Origin: an uncultured Spartobacteria bacterium
Lineage (GTDB): Bacteria > Verrucomicrobiota > Verrucomicrobiia > Chthoniobacterales > Chthoniobacteraceae
Assembly: GCA_903919125.1 (NCBI GenBank)
Contig: CAIXGS010000076.1
Location: forward strand, 186,001-250,000
DNA length: 64,000 nucleotides
Direction: 5' to 3'
Shown here: one piece after another, positions 8,384-18,052 of the stretch
How the letters are laid out: each line of letters opens with the position of its first letter
Position numbering within the stretch: the first letter of the stretch is position 1
Notes under the pieces: generated by a model
What the model saw: the letters and a program-made list of their open reading frames with translations, nothing else
Database searches by the model: none
What the model was told of the DNA's origin: nothing
Translations under genes and position numbers: made by a program

Positions 8384-8962
8384 TTAAACGTTTGCTACAG
8401 CTGCCTTCACAGGCTTCGCCTTGTCTGTAAACGGAACACCCAGTTCCATCAATAAAGACTTTGCTTCGGCGTCTGAACGAGTGCTAGTGACAATGGTCAC
8501 ATCGAACCCAATATTACGCTTGATCTTATCAAGCTCAATTTCAGGGAAGATGCTCTGATCAGTAACACCCAGTGTGTAATTCCCACCACCGTCGAAAGAC
8601 TTAGTGGAGACTCCACGAAAATCTCGGATACGCGGCAACGCCATCCGGATGAGACGTTCCAAGAACTCGTACATACGCTCCCCGCGCAGCGTAACACGAG
8701 CACCGATGGCTTGGTATTGGCGCAACTTGAAGTTCGCGATGCTCTTTTTGGAGATGGTCTCTGCGGGTTTTTGGCCCGTGATTGTCGTGAGATCTGCTTT
8801 CGCGTCCTCTAAAGCCTGCTTTCCATCGGCCTGGCTCCCGACGCATGTGTTGACAACAACCTTCACCACCTTAGGGATCTGATGAATGTTGGTGTAACCG
8901 TGCTTCTCCTGCAATGCAGGGATCACGTGCTTTTTGTAATGGTCTTTTAACGTTTCAGACAT
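8384..8962 (-). CDS. rplE: 50S ribosomal protein L5
   Basis: A 192-residue L5 with the family motifs LKDHYKKHVIPAL (5-17), TGQKPAETISKKSIANFKLRQ (around 57-77) and ALPRIRDFRGVSTKSFDGGGNYTLGV (around 109-134). It binds 5S rRNA and contacts the P-site tRNA elbow. A short C-terminal extension (TDKAKPVKAAVANV) follows the conserved end MELGVPF. It overlaps no neighbour and follows rplX by 7 bases. Confidence 0.98.
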   Translation of the reverse strand: MSETLKDHYKKHVIPALQEKHGYTNIHQIPKVVKVVVNTCVGSQADGKQALEDAKADLTTITGQKPAETISKKSIANFKLRQYQAIGARVTLRGERMYEFLERLIRMALPRIRDFRGVSTKSFDGGGNYTLGVTDQSIFPEIELDKIKRNIGFDVTIVTSTRSDAEAKSLLMELGVPFTDKAKPVKAAVANV

Positions 8963-8969
8963 ATATCCC

Positions 8970-9200
8970 TTAGTGGGCTGCGGCCGGAATCACCTTCACA
9001 TTACTGATGTGAATAGGGCCTTCTTTTTCGATAATTCCCCCCTGAGGGAGAGCTTGAGAGCGGCGGGCGTGTTTTTTAATCATTCGCACACCTTCAACGA
9101 TAACGCGGTCAGAACCTGCTACCAAAACCTTGCCCTGCTTACCACGATGGTTACCGGCAATAATGGTGACTGTATCACCCTTTTTAATGTGAGAGGACAT
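8970..9200 (-). CDS. rplX: 50S ribosomal protein L24
   Basis: A compact 76-residue L24 consisting of little more than the KOW motif ([22 protein letters not shown], residues 5-26) and the segment [34 protein letters not shown]. It is shorter than the 100-105 residue proteobacterial forms, losing part of the C-terminal domain. L24 is an assembly initiator at the 5' end of 23S rRNA near the tunnel exit. One base separates its ATG from the rplN stop. Confidence 0.97.
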   Translation of the reverse strand: MSSHIKKGDTVTIIAGNHRGKQGKVLVAGSDRVIVEGVRMIKKHARRSQALPQGGIIEKEGPIHISNVKVIPAAAH

Positions 9201-9201
9201 A

Positions 9202-9567
9202 TTAGAGAACCTCCGGTGCCAAAGAAACGATCTTCATGAAATTCTTCTCGCGCAACTCACGAGCCACAGGGCCGAAGATACGAGTGCCCTTTGGATTGCT
9301 ATCCTTGTCGATAATGACAATCGCGTTGCGGTCGAACCTTAAATAACCACCATCTTCACGGCGTACAGGATGCCGGGTACGAACGACAACGGCACGGACC
9401 ACATCACCTTTTTTGACAGAGCCGCCAGTGCTGGCTTCACGAATGTGCGCAGTGATAATATCACCCACACCAGCCACTAATGTCCGCTTTCCGATGACAC
9501 CAATCATCTTAGCCATTTTAGCGCCGGTATTATCGGCTACATCGAGCCTAGACCTAATCTGCAACAT
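9202..9567 (-). CDS. rplN: 50S ribosomal protein L14
   Basis: A 121-residue L14 of exact family length, with the signature stretch [49 protein letters not shown] (around 37-85) and the end [25 protein letters not shown]14 lies at the intersubunit interface and is the docking site of the silencing factor RsfS. It heads the spc-type order rplN-rplX-rplE. Confidence 0.98.
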   Translation of the reverse strand: MLQIRSRLDVADNTGAKMAKMIGVIGKRTLVAGVGDIITAHIREASTGGSVKKGDVVRAVVVRTRHPVRREDGGYLRFDRNAIVIIDKDSNPKGTRIFGPVARELREKNFMKIVSLAPEVL

Positions 9568-9584
9568 AAATAAATCTCCTGAGG

Positions 9585-9875
9585 TTAGTGGCTGATCACC
9601 GAAACCAAACGCCAGCGCTTTAATTTTGAAAGCGGACGGGACTCCATGATCAAAACCGTGTCGCCCAACTTGGCGGTAGACGCTTCGTCATGAGCATAAA
9701 ACCGTTTGATCTGCTTAATGATCTTACGAAAACGAGGATGCGGTACACGAGTGGTGGACTCTACGATAATGGTCTTCGCCATTTTGACCGAGACAACCTG
9801 CCCCACACGCTCCTTGCGCTTGCCGCGGGACTCCGAAGATGTCTCCGTATTATGAATTTCAACTGCTTGTTCCAT
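9585..9875 (-). CDS. rpsQ: 30S ribosomal protein S17
   Basis: A 96-residue OB-fold protein. The S17 core begins near residue 20 ([21 protein letters not shown]) and includes [35 protein letters not shown]. About 18 extra polar residues precede the core; the ATG used is the first in frame and is preceded by GGACGAAC, so the extension is plausible. S17 binds 16S rRNA helices 7 and 11. It lies 9 bases after rpmC. Confidence 0.97.
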   Translation of the reverse strand: MEQAVEIHNTETSSESRGKRKERVGQVVSVKMAKTIIVESTTRVPHPRFRKIIKQIKRFYAHDEASTAKLGDTVLIMESRPLSKLKRWRLVSVISH

Positions 9876-9884
9876 GTTCGTCCT

Positions 9885-10079
9885 TTAGTTTGCGGCGGAA
9901 TGCTCCTTGGAGACAGTTAAAACACGAGCCAGTTCTTTACGCACTGTGCGAGCGCGCACAGGGTTTTCCAACTGCCCGACCTGCTTCTGAATCCGGATTG
10001 TAAACAATTCCTTGCGGAGCTCTGCCTCACGCTGGCGCAACTCCGAAGCGCCCATTGATTTAATTTCTTTCAATTTCAT
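9885..10079 (-). CDS. rpmC: 50S ribosomal protein L29
   Basis: A 64-residue, two-helix L29 that starts MKLKEIKSMGASELRQREAELRKELFTIRIQKQVGQLEN and ends near RTVRKELARVLTV. It forms part of the tunnel exit platform where trigger factor and SRP dock together with L23. Length and position between rplP and rpsQ are standard. Confidence 0.96.
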   Translation of the reverse strand: MKLKEIKSMGASELRQREAELRKELFTIRIQKQVGQLENPVRARTVRKELARVLTVSKEHSAAN

Positions 10080-10091
10080 CGAAAAACTTGG

Positions 10092-10520
10092 TTAGGCAAC
10101 AGAGGAAGCTCCATGCCGGACAATGAAGCGGGTTCTGATTGGCAACTTATCGGCTGCCAACCGCAGAGACTCACGAGCGAGAGACTCAGGAATACCGTCC
10201 AACTCAAAAAGTACGTTTCCTGGACGAATCACTGCGACCCAATACTCGGGCGCGCCCTTGCCCTTACCCATTCGAGTTTCTGGGGGCCGTGCCGTTACTG
10301 ACTTGTCCGGAAACATCCGAATCCACAGCTTGCCCTTACGCTTCATGTTACGAGTGAGCGCGACACGGGCGGCCTCGATTTGAGTGTTTGTGATCCAGGC
10401 GCGCTCAAGGGTCTGCAGAGCAAAAGCGCCGAAATCAATCTTAGTAGCACGTGAAGCGATACCCCGGCGGCTACCCCGCTGGGTCTTGCGATACTTCACT
10501 CTTTTGGGCATCAAAGGCAT
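10092..10520 (-). CDS. rplP: 50S ribosomal protein L16
   Basis: A 142-residue L16 that begins [31 protein letters not shown] and carries the signatures [40 protein letters not shown] and [18 protein letters not shown]. The basic N-terminal arm reaches the peptidyl transferase centre. A conserved arginine in the R-M-G-K-G-K-G loop (a hydroxylation site in E. coli) is present. Order rpsC-rplP-rpmC is canonical. Confidence 0.98.
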   Translation of the reverse strand: MPLMPKRVKYRKTQRGSRRGIASRATKIDFGAFALQTLERAWITNTQIEAARVALTRNMKRKGKLWIRMFPDKSVTARPPETRMGKGKGAPEYWVAVIRPGNVLFELDGIPESLARESLRLAADKLPIRTRFIVRHGASSVA

Positions 10521-10538
10521 ATAACTTCTCCTAAAAAA

Positions 10539-11300
10539 TTAATGGGCTGGGGCAACTACTGGTGCAGCTTGGTCGGGCTGCCGCTCAGAACGATCCTGAC
10601 GGTCGCCGCGATCGCGGTGGGGGCGGTCACCTCTTTCACCACGCTCACGCTGAGGCTGGTTCGGATTAGCGGGAGCCTCTGCCGGTTTCCACAGCCAAAC
10701 TTTCACGCCGATGATCCCGTACATGGTATGGGCCTCATAAAAACCGTAATCGATCGGGGCGCGAAGAGTATGCAGCGGGATCTTACCTTCACGGAAAGAC
10801 TCAGAGCGGGAGATTTCGGCACCACCGAGGCGACCTGCACAGCGAATCTTAATACCGATTGCACCGAAATCCATAGTCGCCTGAATCGTCTTCTTCATGG
10901 CGCGACGGAATGAGATGCGGCGCTCAAGCTGCAAGGCGACGTTCTCGGCGACCAACTGGGCGTCAAGCTCCGGAGTTTTGATCTCCTGAATGTCGATTTT
11001 CACTGACTTGCCACCACTCATCTTGCCGATGTCCTCGGTCATACGCTCGATTTCAGAGCCCTTGCGACCAATCACCACTCCAGGACGGGCCGTACAAATT
11101 GTGACGCGAATGCTGTTCCAAGCGCGCTCAATCACCACCCGAGAGACGGCCGCCTGCCTGAGCTTATCCTTCACGTACTTGCGAATTTCAATGTCGCCGT
11201 GAAGAAAAGCTGGGAAGTCTTGATGCGAAGCGTACCAACGCGAACGCCAGTCGCGATTGACTGCCAAACGATATCCGATCGGGTTAACTTTCTGGCCCAT
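10539..11300 (-). CDS. rpsC: 30S ribosomal protein S3 with charged C-terminal tail
   Basis: A 253-residue S3. The KH type-II domain is recognised by CTARPGVVIGRKGSEIERMTEDI (about 69-91), and the C-terminal domain by CAGRLGGAEISRSESFREGKIPLHTLRAPIDYG (about 163-195) and MYGIIGVKVWLW. After residue 213 follows a tail of about 40 residues rich in RGD/RERG/DRQ repeats that ends in a short Ala/Pro stretch, probably disordered. Tails of this kind occur in several phyla. S3 lines the mRNA entry tunnel. It follows rplV by 32 bases. Confidence 0.98.
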   Translation of the reverse strand: MGQKVNPIGYRLAVNRDWRSRWYASHQDFPAFLHGDIEIRKYVKDKLRQAAVSRVVIERAWNSIRVTICTARPGVVIGRKGSEIERMTEDIGKMSGGKSVKIDIQEIKTPELDAQLVAENVALQLERRISFRRAMKKTIQATMDFGAIGIKIRCAGRLGGAEISRSESFREGKIPLHTLRAPIDYGFYEAHTMYGIIGVKVWLWKPAEAPANPNQPQRERGERGDRPHRDRGDRQDRSERQPDQAAPVVAPAH

Positions 11301-11332
11301 AAAATAAAGAGAAATGTTGAAGCAAAAAGGTA

Positions 11333-11668
11333 CTACGCCTTCTCAACAAGAATGATTCTAATGTGACTGCTACGCTTACGGATTGGACCGGCACTGCCCC
11401 GGGCCTTCGGTTGGAAACGCTTTAAAGTAGGTCCCTCACCAACTACAGCCTCCTTGACGATCAGAGTGTCGGCGCGGAGATTGTTGTTATTTTCAGCGTT
11501 AGCAATTGCGCTCTTTAAGGTCTTCTCAACAAGACGCGCGGCTTTCCGAGGAGTGTTTGTCAGAACGTCTAGGGCGTTGGAAACGCTCAGGCCCTGTATT
11601 TCGCGAGTAACCTCGCGGCACTTAAAAGCTGAGAGGCGAGCGCCTTTGTAAATGGAACGTATTTCCAT
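11333..11668 (-). CDS. rplV: 50S ribosomal protein L22
   Basis: A 111-residue L22 with the body SAFKCREVTREIQGLSVSNALDVL and the beta-hairpin region that lines the exit tunnel (GPTLKRFQPKARGSAGPIRKRSSHIRIIL, about 78-106). No unusual insertion in the macrolide-contacting hairpin is seen. In place of the usual rpsS-rplV junction, a gene for an exported protein separates it from rpsS by 565 bases. Confidence 0.98.
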   Translation of the reverse strand: MEIRSIYKGARLSAFKCREVTREIQGLSVSNALDVLTNTPRKAARLVEKTLKSAIANAENNNNLRADTLIVKEAVVGEGPTLKRFQPKARGSAGPIRKRSSHIRIILVEKA

Positions 11669-11700
11669 GGCTATATAATGGTATTGGTTTAAAAGTTAAA

Positions 11701-12210
11701 TTAACGGACAGCCAACCGCACGGGCTTGCCCTCTAGTGTGGAAACATTCCCAGAAAAAGACTGGTCAACCAGCGCTGCCGAAACCGAACTGCGCACATCG
11801 ACCACTCTGGCGTAAACGGAACCACCGACGACAAGCAGTGCACCAGGCAATGCTCCATCAGTACGCCCAACGCCCACCAAAATAACACGCTCTTCGCGAA
11901 TCGATCTCAGAACTGTACCCTGAACAGCCTGTTGCTTTGCTGCAACTGCCGGTTGCAACCCAGCCTCTGCAAGCTGGGATTCTGCGTCTAGTGCGCGGTT
12001 GCGCCACTCGGTGAGTTCCCGCACGATCGATAAAACCGCCCCGTCGCCGCTGCCCAAACCCGCAGCAGCCGCTCCGACAATGTTATTCCTTTCGGCCGCT
12101 TGAGCCACCGCCAACGGCGATGTCAAAAACAGTGCACTCACGCACCATCCCAACCAAGAAGGTAGGGAAAGAGCTGAAGTGGGCCTCTGCACTGCGGAAA
12201 GAACAAACAT
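11701..12210 (-). CDS. Exported protein of unknown function inside the S10 operon
   Basis: A 169-residue protein not recognised as a ribosomal protein. The ATG at 12210 lies 23 bases past the rpsS stop; a longer frame back to 12330 would overlap rpsS and is rejected. Residues 1-37 form a Sec signal peptide (basic start, hydrophobic core WLGWCVSALFLTSPLAVAQAA). There follows a helical stretch with heptad-like character (VLSIVRELTEWRNRALDAESQLAEA, about 55-80). The C-terminal part is probably all beta: VILVGVGRTDGALPGALLVV and VYARVVDVRSSVSAALVDQSF. The coiled coil followed by a beta domain resembles the general plan of MreC, whose beta barrels carry similar G-x-V-x-x-V segments, but the similarity is weak and inferred. 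It must be co-transcribed with S19 and L22. Confidence 0.85.
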   Translation of the reverse strand: MFVLSAVQRPTSALSLPSWLGWCVSALFLTSPLAVAQAAERNNIVGAAAAGLGSGDGAVLSIVRELTEWRNRALDAESQLAEAGLQPAVAAKQQAVQGTVLRSIREERVILVGVGRTDGALPGALLVVGGSVYARVVDVRSSVSAALVDQSFSGNVSTLEGKPVRLAVR

Positions 12211-12232
12211 TGATTTAAAATGAAGTGAAAAA

Positions 12233-12511
12233 CTACTTAGCAACCTTTGCTGTATGAGAACCGTGCTTTTTGAAAACACGGGTAGGAGAGAACTCGCCGA
12301 GCTTGTGTCCAACCATGTTCTCAGTAACAAAAACAGAATTGAAAATCTTGCCGTTATGCACGAGGAAAGTGTGACCGACGAAATCTGGCGTAATCGTAGA
12401 ACGACGCGACCAAGTCTTGATTGGGCGTTTAATGCCTGAATCGTTAATCTTATCGATCTTTTCGAAGAGATGCTGCTCTACGAAAGGACCCTTTTTGAGA
12501 GATCTGCCCAT
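12233..12511 (-). CDS. rpsS: 30S ribosomal protein S19
   Basis: A 92-residue S19: [19 protein letters not shown] at the start and [33 protein letters not shown] (about 51-83) as signature. It belongs to the 30S head next to S13 and bridge B1a. It follows rplB by 18 bases. Confidence 0.98.
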   Translation of the reverse strand: MGRSLKKGPFVEQHLFEKIDKINDSGIKRPIKTWSRRSTITPDFVGHTFLVHNGKIFNSVFVTENMVGHKLGEFSPTRVFKKHGSHTAKVAK

Positions 12512-12529
12512 ACGGATGGATTAATTAAA

Positions 12530-13372
12530 CTACTTGCGAGCCTTACGGCGTTCGACGATGAAACGATCACTGCCTTTGTGTTTACGACGTGTTTTAAATC
12601 CACGCGCCAATTGTCCCCACGGACTGCAAAGATGCTGGCGACCGCCACCACCCTTAGACTTGCCTTGCCCACCACCATTGGGGTGATCGACAGGGTTCAT
12701 CACCATCCCACGAACAGTTGGGCGAACGCCCTGCCACCGACTGCGACCGGCCTTGCCGCTGGAAACATTCATGTGGTCCACGTTCCCAACCTGACCCATT
12801 GTGGCGTAGCAGTCTTCGTGAACCCGACGAATTTCACCAGATGGTAACTTTAAAAGAGCATATCCTTTCTCACGGTTAGAAAGGACAACCAACTGTCCGG
12901 CAGAGCGGGCTAATTGACCACCCCGTCCAGGGATCAACTCAACACAATGCACAGCTGAACCTAGGGGGACGCGGCTCAGAGGAAGCGCGTTACCAACCTG
13001 AGGGTCTGCCTCCGCACCAGCGACCACTTTCATGCCAACCACTAAACCTACTGGCGCCAATATATAAGCCTTAACGCCATCTGCGTAGGTAAGAAGAGCA
13101 AGCCGAGCCGAACGCAAGGGGTCGTACTCAATTGCCACAACGTCAGCGACGACTGCGCGCTTGGAGCGCTTGAAGTCAACTATACGATGCTTCTGTTTGT
13201 TGCCTCCACCAACGTGCCGACAAGTGATGCGCCCGTTGTTGTTACGACCACCAGTCTTCTTCCGAGTCACAACCAAGCTCTTTTCAGGCTTAGACTTAGT
13301 GATCTCGTCAAAGGATGGTAGCGCCTTGAAACGGTTGGCCGGAGTGAAGGGCCGGAAAGTTTTGAGTGCCAT
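12530..13372 (-). CDS. rplB: 50S ribosomal protein L2
   Basis: A 280-residue L2 with the N-terminal OB domain ([25 protein letters not shown]) and SH3-like domain, the histidine-bearing loop [18 protein letters not shown] (about 228-245) implicated in peptidyl transferase centre assembly, and a C-terminus ending [13 protein letters not shown]2 is a primary 23S binder and intersubunit bridge protein. Length and neighbours are normal. Confidence 0.98.
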   Translation of the reverse strand: MALKTFRPFTPANRFKALPSFDEITKSKPEKSLVVTRKKTGGRNNNGRITCRHVGGGNKQKHRIVDFKRSKRAVVADVVAIEYDPLRSARLALLTYADGVKAYILAPVGLVVGMKVVAGAEADPQVGNALPLSRVPLGSAVHCVELIPGRGGQLARSAGQLVVLSNREKGYALLKLPSGEIRRVHEDCYATMGQVGNVDHMNVSSGKAGRSRWQGVRPTVRGMVMNPVDHPNGGGQGKSKGGGGRQHLCSPWGQLARGFKTRRKHKGSDRFIVERRKARK

Positions 13373-13408
13373 AAGACGGTTTTAAAGAATTAAACGCCTG
13401 TGCGAAGT

Positions 13409-13693
13409 TTAGGCTAGTTCGAGGGTCTCGCCCGCTGCGAGAGTCACAACCGCCTTCTTCCAATCTGCGGTGTGCCCCGCTGCGGCAGTGCGCTTGCGGC
13501 GGGCTTTCCCGTAATGGTTAGAGGTATTTACGGAAACCACTTTTTTGCCGAACAACTCCTCGATAGCCTTACGGATCTCGATTTTGTTGGCATGGACAGA
13601 GACTTCGAAGACGTACTTGTTCAAGCTCTCCGTGAGAAGAGACGCTTTTTCGGTCAAGCGGACGTTCCGAATGATTTGTGAAGAAAGATGCAT
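13409..13693 (-). CDS. rplW: 50S ribosomal protein L23
   Basis: A 94-residue L23 with IIRNVRLTEKASLLTESLNKYVFEVSVHANKIEIRKAIEELFGKKVVSVNTSNHYGKARR, covering the whole family domain. L23 is the docking protein for trigger factor and SRP at the tunnel exit. It follows rplD by 6 bases, indicating translational coupling. Confidence 0.97.
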   Translation of the reverse strand: MHLSSQIIRNVRLTEKASLLTESLNKYVFEVSVHANKIEIRKAIEELFGKKVVSVNTSNHYGKARRKRTAAAGHTADWKKAVVTLAAGETLELA

Positions 13694-13699
13694 GGCAAA

Positions 13700-14311
13700 T
13701 TAGCTATTAATGCGCTTGGCGATGTCGGCCAAAGCTGCGTGTGTCAGGATCACCTTCTTATGACGGAGCAGATCCTCGGCATTCACATCCGCAGAGCGCA
13801 CCAGATGTGCCCACTGAACATTGCGAGCCGCGAGGAATGTATTCTCGGTGAATTCGTGAGATACGATCAAGACGCTGTCGGAACCACTCAGTCCGTGGAG
13901 CAATGAAATAAAATCCTTAGTCTTCGGATTCTCCACAGAAATTGATTCAACCGTCAGCACCGTCGAGGATTTGATCCGCTCAGAGAGCGCCTTGTTCAAG
14001 GCAGCACGCCGAACGCTTTTGGAGACGATCTTACGGTAGTCGCGAGGTTTCGGTCCAAAGACCACGCCGCCGCCGACCCAGATCGGGGAAGATTTGTAAC
14101 CCGCACGTGCACGGCCAGTGCCCTTCTGACGCCAAGGCTTAGCCCCAGATAGATTCACATCCGCCTTGGACTTGGTGTTAGCACTGCCACTACGGCGGGC
14201 TGCGCGGTAAGCGACAACGACGTCGTGTAGCGCCTGAGTGTAACGGCCATTCTCAATTACGGGTACACCAGCGGCCTTCGCGGCCTCAATGGTTAATATG
14301 TTTGCACTCAT
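13700..14311 (-). CDS. rplD: 50S ribosomal protein L4
   Basis: A 203-residue L4 with the extended tunnel loop KPWRQKGTGRARAGYKSSPIWVGGGVVFGPKPRDY (about 58-92) and the globular part ending VLRHKKVILTHAALADIAKRIN-like. In E. coli L4 autoregulates the S10 operon through its leader; nothing comparable was identified here because rpsJ is preceded by fusA rather than by a leader. It lies 6 bases behind rplC. Confidence 0.97.
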   Translation of the reverse strand: MSANILTIEAAKAAGVPVIENGRYTQALHDVVVAYRAARRSGSANTKSKADVNLSGAKPWRQKGTGRARAGYKSSPIWVGGGVVFGPKPRDYRKIVSKSVRRAALNKALSERIKSSTVLTVESISVENPKTKDFISLLHGLSGSDSVLIVSHEFTENTFLAARNVQWAHLVRSADVNAEDLLRHKKVILTHAALADIAKRINS

Positions 14312-14317
14312 GGTGTG

Positions 14318-14959
14318 TTATTTCGCAGCTTGCCCCTTAATTGCCGGACGGACGACCACGTAGGCGCCGTTAGGACCTGGGATTGCCCCAGAAACCAGAA
14401 TCACGCCCTCTTCGGAGCGCACTTGAACCACACGAAGGTTCTGAACGGTGACCCGCTCGTCACCCATGTGACCAGGCATCGAGGCGTTTTTCCAAATGCG
14501 ACCTGGAGTAGAACGCATGCCGATGGCACCAGTACGGCGATGCATCATCGAACCATGCGAGGCAGGTTGACCCGCAGAGTTATGCTTGCGCATTACACCT
14601 TGGAAACCCTTGCCCTTTGACTTGCCAATCACGTCAACAATATCACCCACTTCAAACTGAGTCACCTCGAGAGTGGCACCTTCGAACTCCGAACCGTCAC
14701 CGGTCGAGCGAAACTCCTTGAGGAGCTTCTTGGGGGCAGCGCCGCCCTTGTTGAAATGACCAAGCTCCGGCTTGGTGAGGCGCTGTGGCTTCTGATCCTC
14801 AAACCCAACTTGGATGGCTGCGTAGCCCTCCTTCTCGTGGGTCTTGGTTTGCACTACCACATTGCCGCCGGCTTCAATCACCGTTACTGCAGTTGCACGC
14901 CCCGAAGCGTCATAGACGCGGGTCATGCCAAGCTTTTTTCCTAAAAGTCCAATCTTCAT
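14318..14959 (-). CDS. rplC: 50S ribosomal protein L3
   Basis: A 213-residue L3 beginning [20 protein letters not shown]. The family signature appears as [46 protein letters not shown] (around 101-146), with the glutamine-bearing loop that approaches the peptidyl transferase centre (the Gln is a methylation site in E. coli). The protein ends with a short Lys tail. It follows rpsJ by 26 bases. Confidence 0.98.
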   Translation of the reverse strand: MKIGLLGKKLGMTRVYDASGRATAVTVIEAGGNVVVQTKTHEKEGYAAIQVGFEDQKPQRLTKPELGHFNKGGAAPKKLLKEFRSTGDGSEFEGATLEVTQFEVGDIVDVIGKSKGKGFQGVMRKHNSAGQPASHGSMMHRRTGAIGMRSTPGRIWKNASMPGHMGDERVTVQNLRVVQVRSEEGVILVSGAIPGPNGAYVVVRPAIKGQAAK

Positions 14960-14985
14960 GTCAGCTGCGAAAAGTTGCGATCCGC

Positions 14986-15294
14986 TCAGATCTTGATTGT
15001 GATGTCCACGCCGGCTGGGAGGTTGAGCTTTTTAAGCTCATCAACCGTCTTCGCGGTAGGTTCAACGATATCCAACAACCGCTTGTGGGTGCGGATTTCA
15101 AACTGGTCCATAGACTTCTTATCCACATGGGGGGAGCGATTCACGGTGAACTTCTCCACACGTGTCGGAAGGGGGATGGGCCCCGCGACCTTCGCACCAG
15201 TGCGTTTGGCAGTCTCGACGATTTCGCCTGCAGATTGGTCCAGCATGCGATAATCGAAGGATTTGAGGCGGATGCGTATGCGTTGTCCGGTCAT
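14986..15294 (-). CDS. rpsJ: 30S ribosomal protein S10
   Basis: A 102-residue S10 ([75 protein letters not shown]). All the usual segments are present; S10 also acts as NusE in antitermination. It follows fusA directly; tuf, usually between them, is absent. The 63-base gap between the fusA start side and this gene shows no terminator. Confidence 0.98.
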   Translation of the reverse strand: MTGQRIRIRLKSFDYRMLDQSAGEIVETAKRTGAKVAGPIPLPTRVEKFTVNRSPHVDKKSMDQFEIRTHKRLLDIVEPTAKTVDELKKLNLPAGVDITIKI

Positions 15295-15357
15295 ATTGAT
15301 TAAAAGGGTTCCAATTTATCTGTTGCCAGATTCGGTTAACTAAAAAGGATTACAGGC

Positions 15358-17502
15358 TTACTTTTCTTTCTGTTCGAGGATAGCAGCCTTCACATTTTCA
15401 GGAACTTGCTCGAACTTGCACGGTTCCATTGAGTAGCTTGAACGGCCTTTGGATAGCGAACGAATGGCAGTCGAATACCCGAACATTTCCGCGAGCGGAA
15501 CTTCAGCGGTTACTATCGAAAGACCAGCCTTGTGTTCAATCTGAGAGATACGGCCCCGGCGACGGTTAAGATCACCCATGATGTCACCCTGAAACTCCTC
15601 GGGAGTGGAATTTTCCACCCGCATGATGGGCTCCAAAAGAATTGGTTTCGCACGCTTCATACCATCCTTGACGGCGAAGATTGCGGCCATCTTGAAGGCC
15701 ATTTCATTGGAATCCACTTCATGGTAGCTCCCATCCACGATATCGACATTGATATCGATGACCGGATAGCCGCCGACCACACCGTTTAAAACAGCTTCTT
15801 CGATCCCCTTCTTTACAGCAGGAATGAAGTCCTTGGGAATTGTACCACCAATTACTTTGTTCTCAATAGTCAACCCCTTACCTTGCTCGTTCGGCTGAAC
15901 TTTCACCACCACGTGGCCGTACTGACCGCGTCCACCAGACTGCTTTACCAACTTTCCTTCCCCAGGAGATGCTGCGGTGATGGTCTCGCGGTACGCAATC
16001 TGAGGTTTGCCAGAATTGGCCTCCACCTTGAATTCACGGAGCAGGCGATCTCGGATAATTTCGAGATGCAGCTCACCCATGCCGGCAATGATGGTCTGAC
16101 CCGTGTCTTCGTTGGTGAAGACGCGGAAAGTCGGATCCTCTTCGGCTAAGCGGCCAAGGGCATTTCCCATCTTCTCTTGATCCTGCTTGGTCTTCGGCTC
16201 GATTGACATCGAGATAACCGGATCAGGGAAGGAAGGCGGCTCCAAAAGGATTCCGTGATCCTCATCACAGAGAGTATCACCTGTCGTGATATTCTTAATC
16301 CCAACGATTGCTGCGATATCTCCGGAATAAACCGTTTCGACATCGTCGCGCTTATCAGCTTGGATCTGAATGATTCGGCTAATACGCTCACGCTTGTTTG
16401 TGCGAGGATTGTAAACCGTGTCACCTTTAGAAAGCTTGCCAGAGTAAACTCGGAAGAAGACCAACTTACCAACGAACGGGTCACTCCAAAGTTTGAAAGC
16501 AAGGGAACAAAAATTACCGGCATCGTCCGTAACCACAGCGATCGGTTCATGGCTATCTGGATCCTGCCCATTCGCTGGAGGAATATCCAAAGGACTCGGG
16601 AGATAATCAATAACGGTATCCACCAAATACTGAACACCCTTATTCTTGAAAGCAGACCCACCAACCACCGGACAAAACTTGTTAGCGATCGTCTGACGAC
16701 GAATTCCAGCCTTCAGTTGCTCGTTTGTAATTGGCTGCTCTTCGAGGTACAGCGCACCGATTTCATCATCAAGATTAGCGATTTGCTCCACCAGATCGGC
16801 ACGTGCCTGAACTGCACTCTCCAATAGATCAGCGGGAATCTCTTCAATGTTGTAGGTGGATCCGATCTGGTCGTTATCGTTATAAATAACAGCCTTTTGA
16901 TTCACAACGTCGATCTGCCCCTTGAGATAATCTTCCTTTCCGATCGGAATAAGAACTGGCCAAGCGTTAGCAGCTAATTTCTTGCGCATCGAATCGATTG
17001 CAGCATTGAAATCAGAGCCGACGCGATCCATCTTATTGATGAAAGCGATCCGAGGCACATTGTATTTCGTTGCCTGCCGCCATACGGTTTCAGACTGAGG
17101 CTGAACACCTGCCACCGCATCAAACACGGCGATCGCGCCATCCAAAACCCGCAAGGAACGCTCCACCTCCGCAGTGAAATCCACGTGCCCGGGAGTGTCG
17201 ATGATGTTGACCCGCATCTTCTGTCCCGAATACAGCTTCGTGATCTCGGGCTGATCGATTTGGAGCCAAAAGCACGTCGTTGCGGCTGATGTAATGGTGA
17301 TCCCGCGCTCCCGCTCTTGCTCCATCCAGTCAGTGACTGTTGTGCCCTCGTGCACTTCGCCCATCCGGTGAATACAGCCAGTGTAAAATAAAATACGTTC
17401 CGTCAACGTCGTCTTGCCGGCGTCGATGTGCGCAGCAATGCCGATGTTCCTCGTTTTTTCGAGGGGATACGCGCGGTTTGGAGAATTAGGATTGGTAGAC
17501 AC
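15358..17502 (-). CDS. fusA: Elongation factor G
   Basis: A 714-residue translational GTPase. The G motifs are visible: [12 protein letters not shown] (G1, about 24-35), [11 protein letters not shown] (G2), DTPGHVDFT (G3, about 95-103), NKMD (G4) and SAFKNKG (G5). The later domains contain the EF-G motif [10 protein letters not shown] and domain [13 protein letters not shown]. It moves tRNA-mRNA through the ribosome after peptide bond formation. Length is close to the 690-705 norm. It lies between rpsG and rpsJ, so str and S10 gene sets are fused into one unit. Confidence 0.98.
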   Translation of the reverse strand: MSTNPNSPNRAYPLEKTRNIGIAAHIDAGKTTLTERILFYTGCIHRMGEVHEGTTVTDWMEQERERGITITSAATTCFWLQIDQPEITKLYSGQKMRVNIIDTPGHVDFTAEVERSLRVLDGAIAVFDAVAGVQPQSETVWRQATKYNVPRIAFINKMDRVGSDFNAAIDSMRKKLAANAWPVLIPIGKEDYLKGQIDVVNQKAVIYNDNDQIGSTYNIEEIPADLLESAVQARADLVEQIANLDDEIGALYLEEQPITNEQLKAGIRRQTIANKFCPVVGGSAFKNKGVQYLVDTVIDYLPSPLDIPPANGQDPDSHEPIAVVTDDAGNFCSLAFKLWSDPFVGKLVFFRVYSGKLSKGDTVYNPRTNKRERISRIIQIQADKRDDVETVYSGDIAAIVGIKNITTGDTLCDEDHGILLEPPSFPDPVISMSIEPKTKQDQEKMGNALGRLAEEDPTFRVFTNEDTGQTIIAGMGELHLEIIRDRLLREFKVEANSGKPQIAYRETITAASPGEGKLVKQSGGRGQYGHVVVKVQPNEQGKGLTIENKVIGGTIPKDFIPAVKKGIEEAVLNGVVGGYPVIDINVDIVDGSYHEVDSNEMAFKMAAIFAVKDGMKRAKPILLEPIMRVENSTPEEFQGDIMGDLNRRRGRISQIEHKAGLSIVTAEVPLAEMFGYSTAIRSLSKGRSSYSMEPCKFEQVPENVKAAILEQKEK

Positions 17503-17559
17503 GGTTGTCGGTGGCTTTCGCCAGAAAATCTAAAGAAAAGGGTGAGGAAGTCTCAACGA

Positions 17560-18033
17560 CTAGAAGCGAAAATGAGCGAAGGCACGATTCGCCTGAGCCA
17601 TCTTGTGGGTATCATCGCGTTTTTTAATGGCGTTACCCTGCCCGTTGGCAGCATCGCGGAGCTCATTAGCGAGTGCATCAGAGATACCAGTGGCTTTCCG
17701 AGACTTCGCATAATTTACTAACCAGCGCATCGCCAAAGCGAGTGCACGAGCTGGGGCAACCTCCATAGGCACCTGATAAGTTGCACCACCCACGCGGCGA
17801 CTCTTCACCTCGAGACGAGGACGCACATTATCAACGGCCTTATTTAGCACTTCCAATGGATCAACTGTCTCGGAGTTTTGACGCGTTTTCTCAATCGCAG
17901 TGTAAACAATGCGCTCTGCGAGAGACTTTTTACCGTTTTGCATCAGAGCTGCAATAAGGCGGGCGACTACCGGACTTCCATAACGGCTGTCCAGTTTCTC
18001 AGTTTTGTGAATAACGCGACGACGACGCGACAT
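17560..18033 (-). CDS. rpsG: 30S ribosomal protein S7
   Basis: A 157-residue S7 starting at the ATG at 18033 (MSRRRRVIHKTEKLDSRYGSPVVARLIAALMQNGKKSLAERIVY). Family motifs VGGATYQVPMEVAPARALALAMRWLV (about 81-106) and the C-terminal DTHKMAQANRAFAHFRF are present. A longer frame reaching 18186 overlaps rpsL and is rejected. S7 organises the 30S head near the E site and represses the str operon in E. coli. It follows rpsL by 19 bases. Confidence 0.98.
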   Translation of the reverse strand: MSRRRRVIHKTEKLDSRYGSPVVARLIAALMQNGKKSLAERIVYTAIEKTRQNSETVDPLEVLNKAVDNVRPRLEVKSRRVGGATYQVPMEVAPARALALAMRWLVNYAKSRKATGISDALANELRDAANGQGNAIKKRDDTHKMAQANRAFAHFRF

Positions 18034-18052
18034 AACGTATAAATTAAATGGG

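Noticed and set aside
12211-12330. Longer N-terminus for the exported protein in the S10 operon
   Set aside because: Would overlap the rpsS coding end in another frame and would push the signal peptide 40 residues inward.
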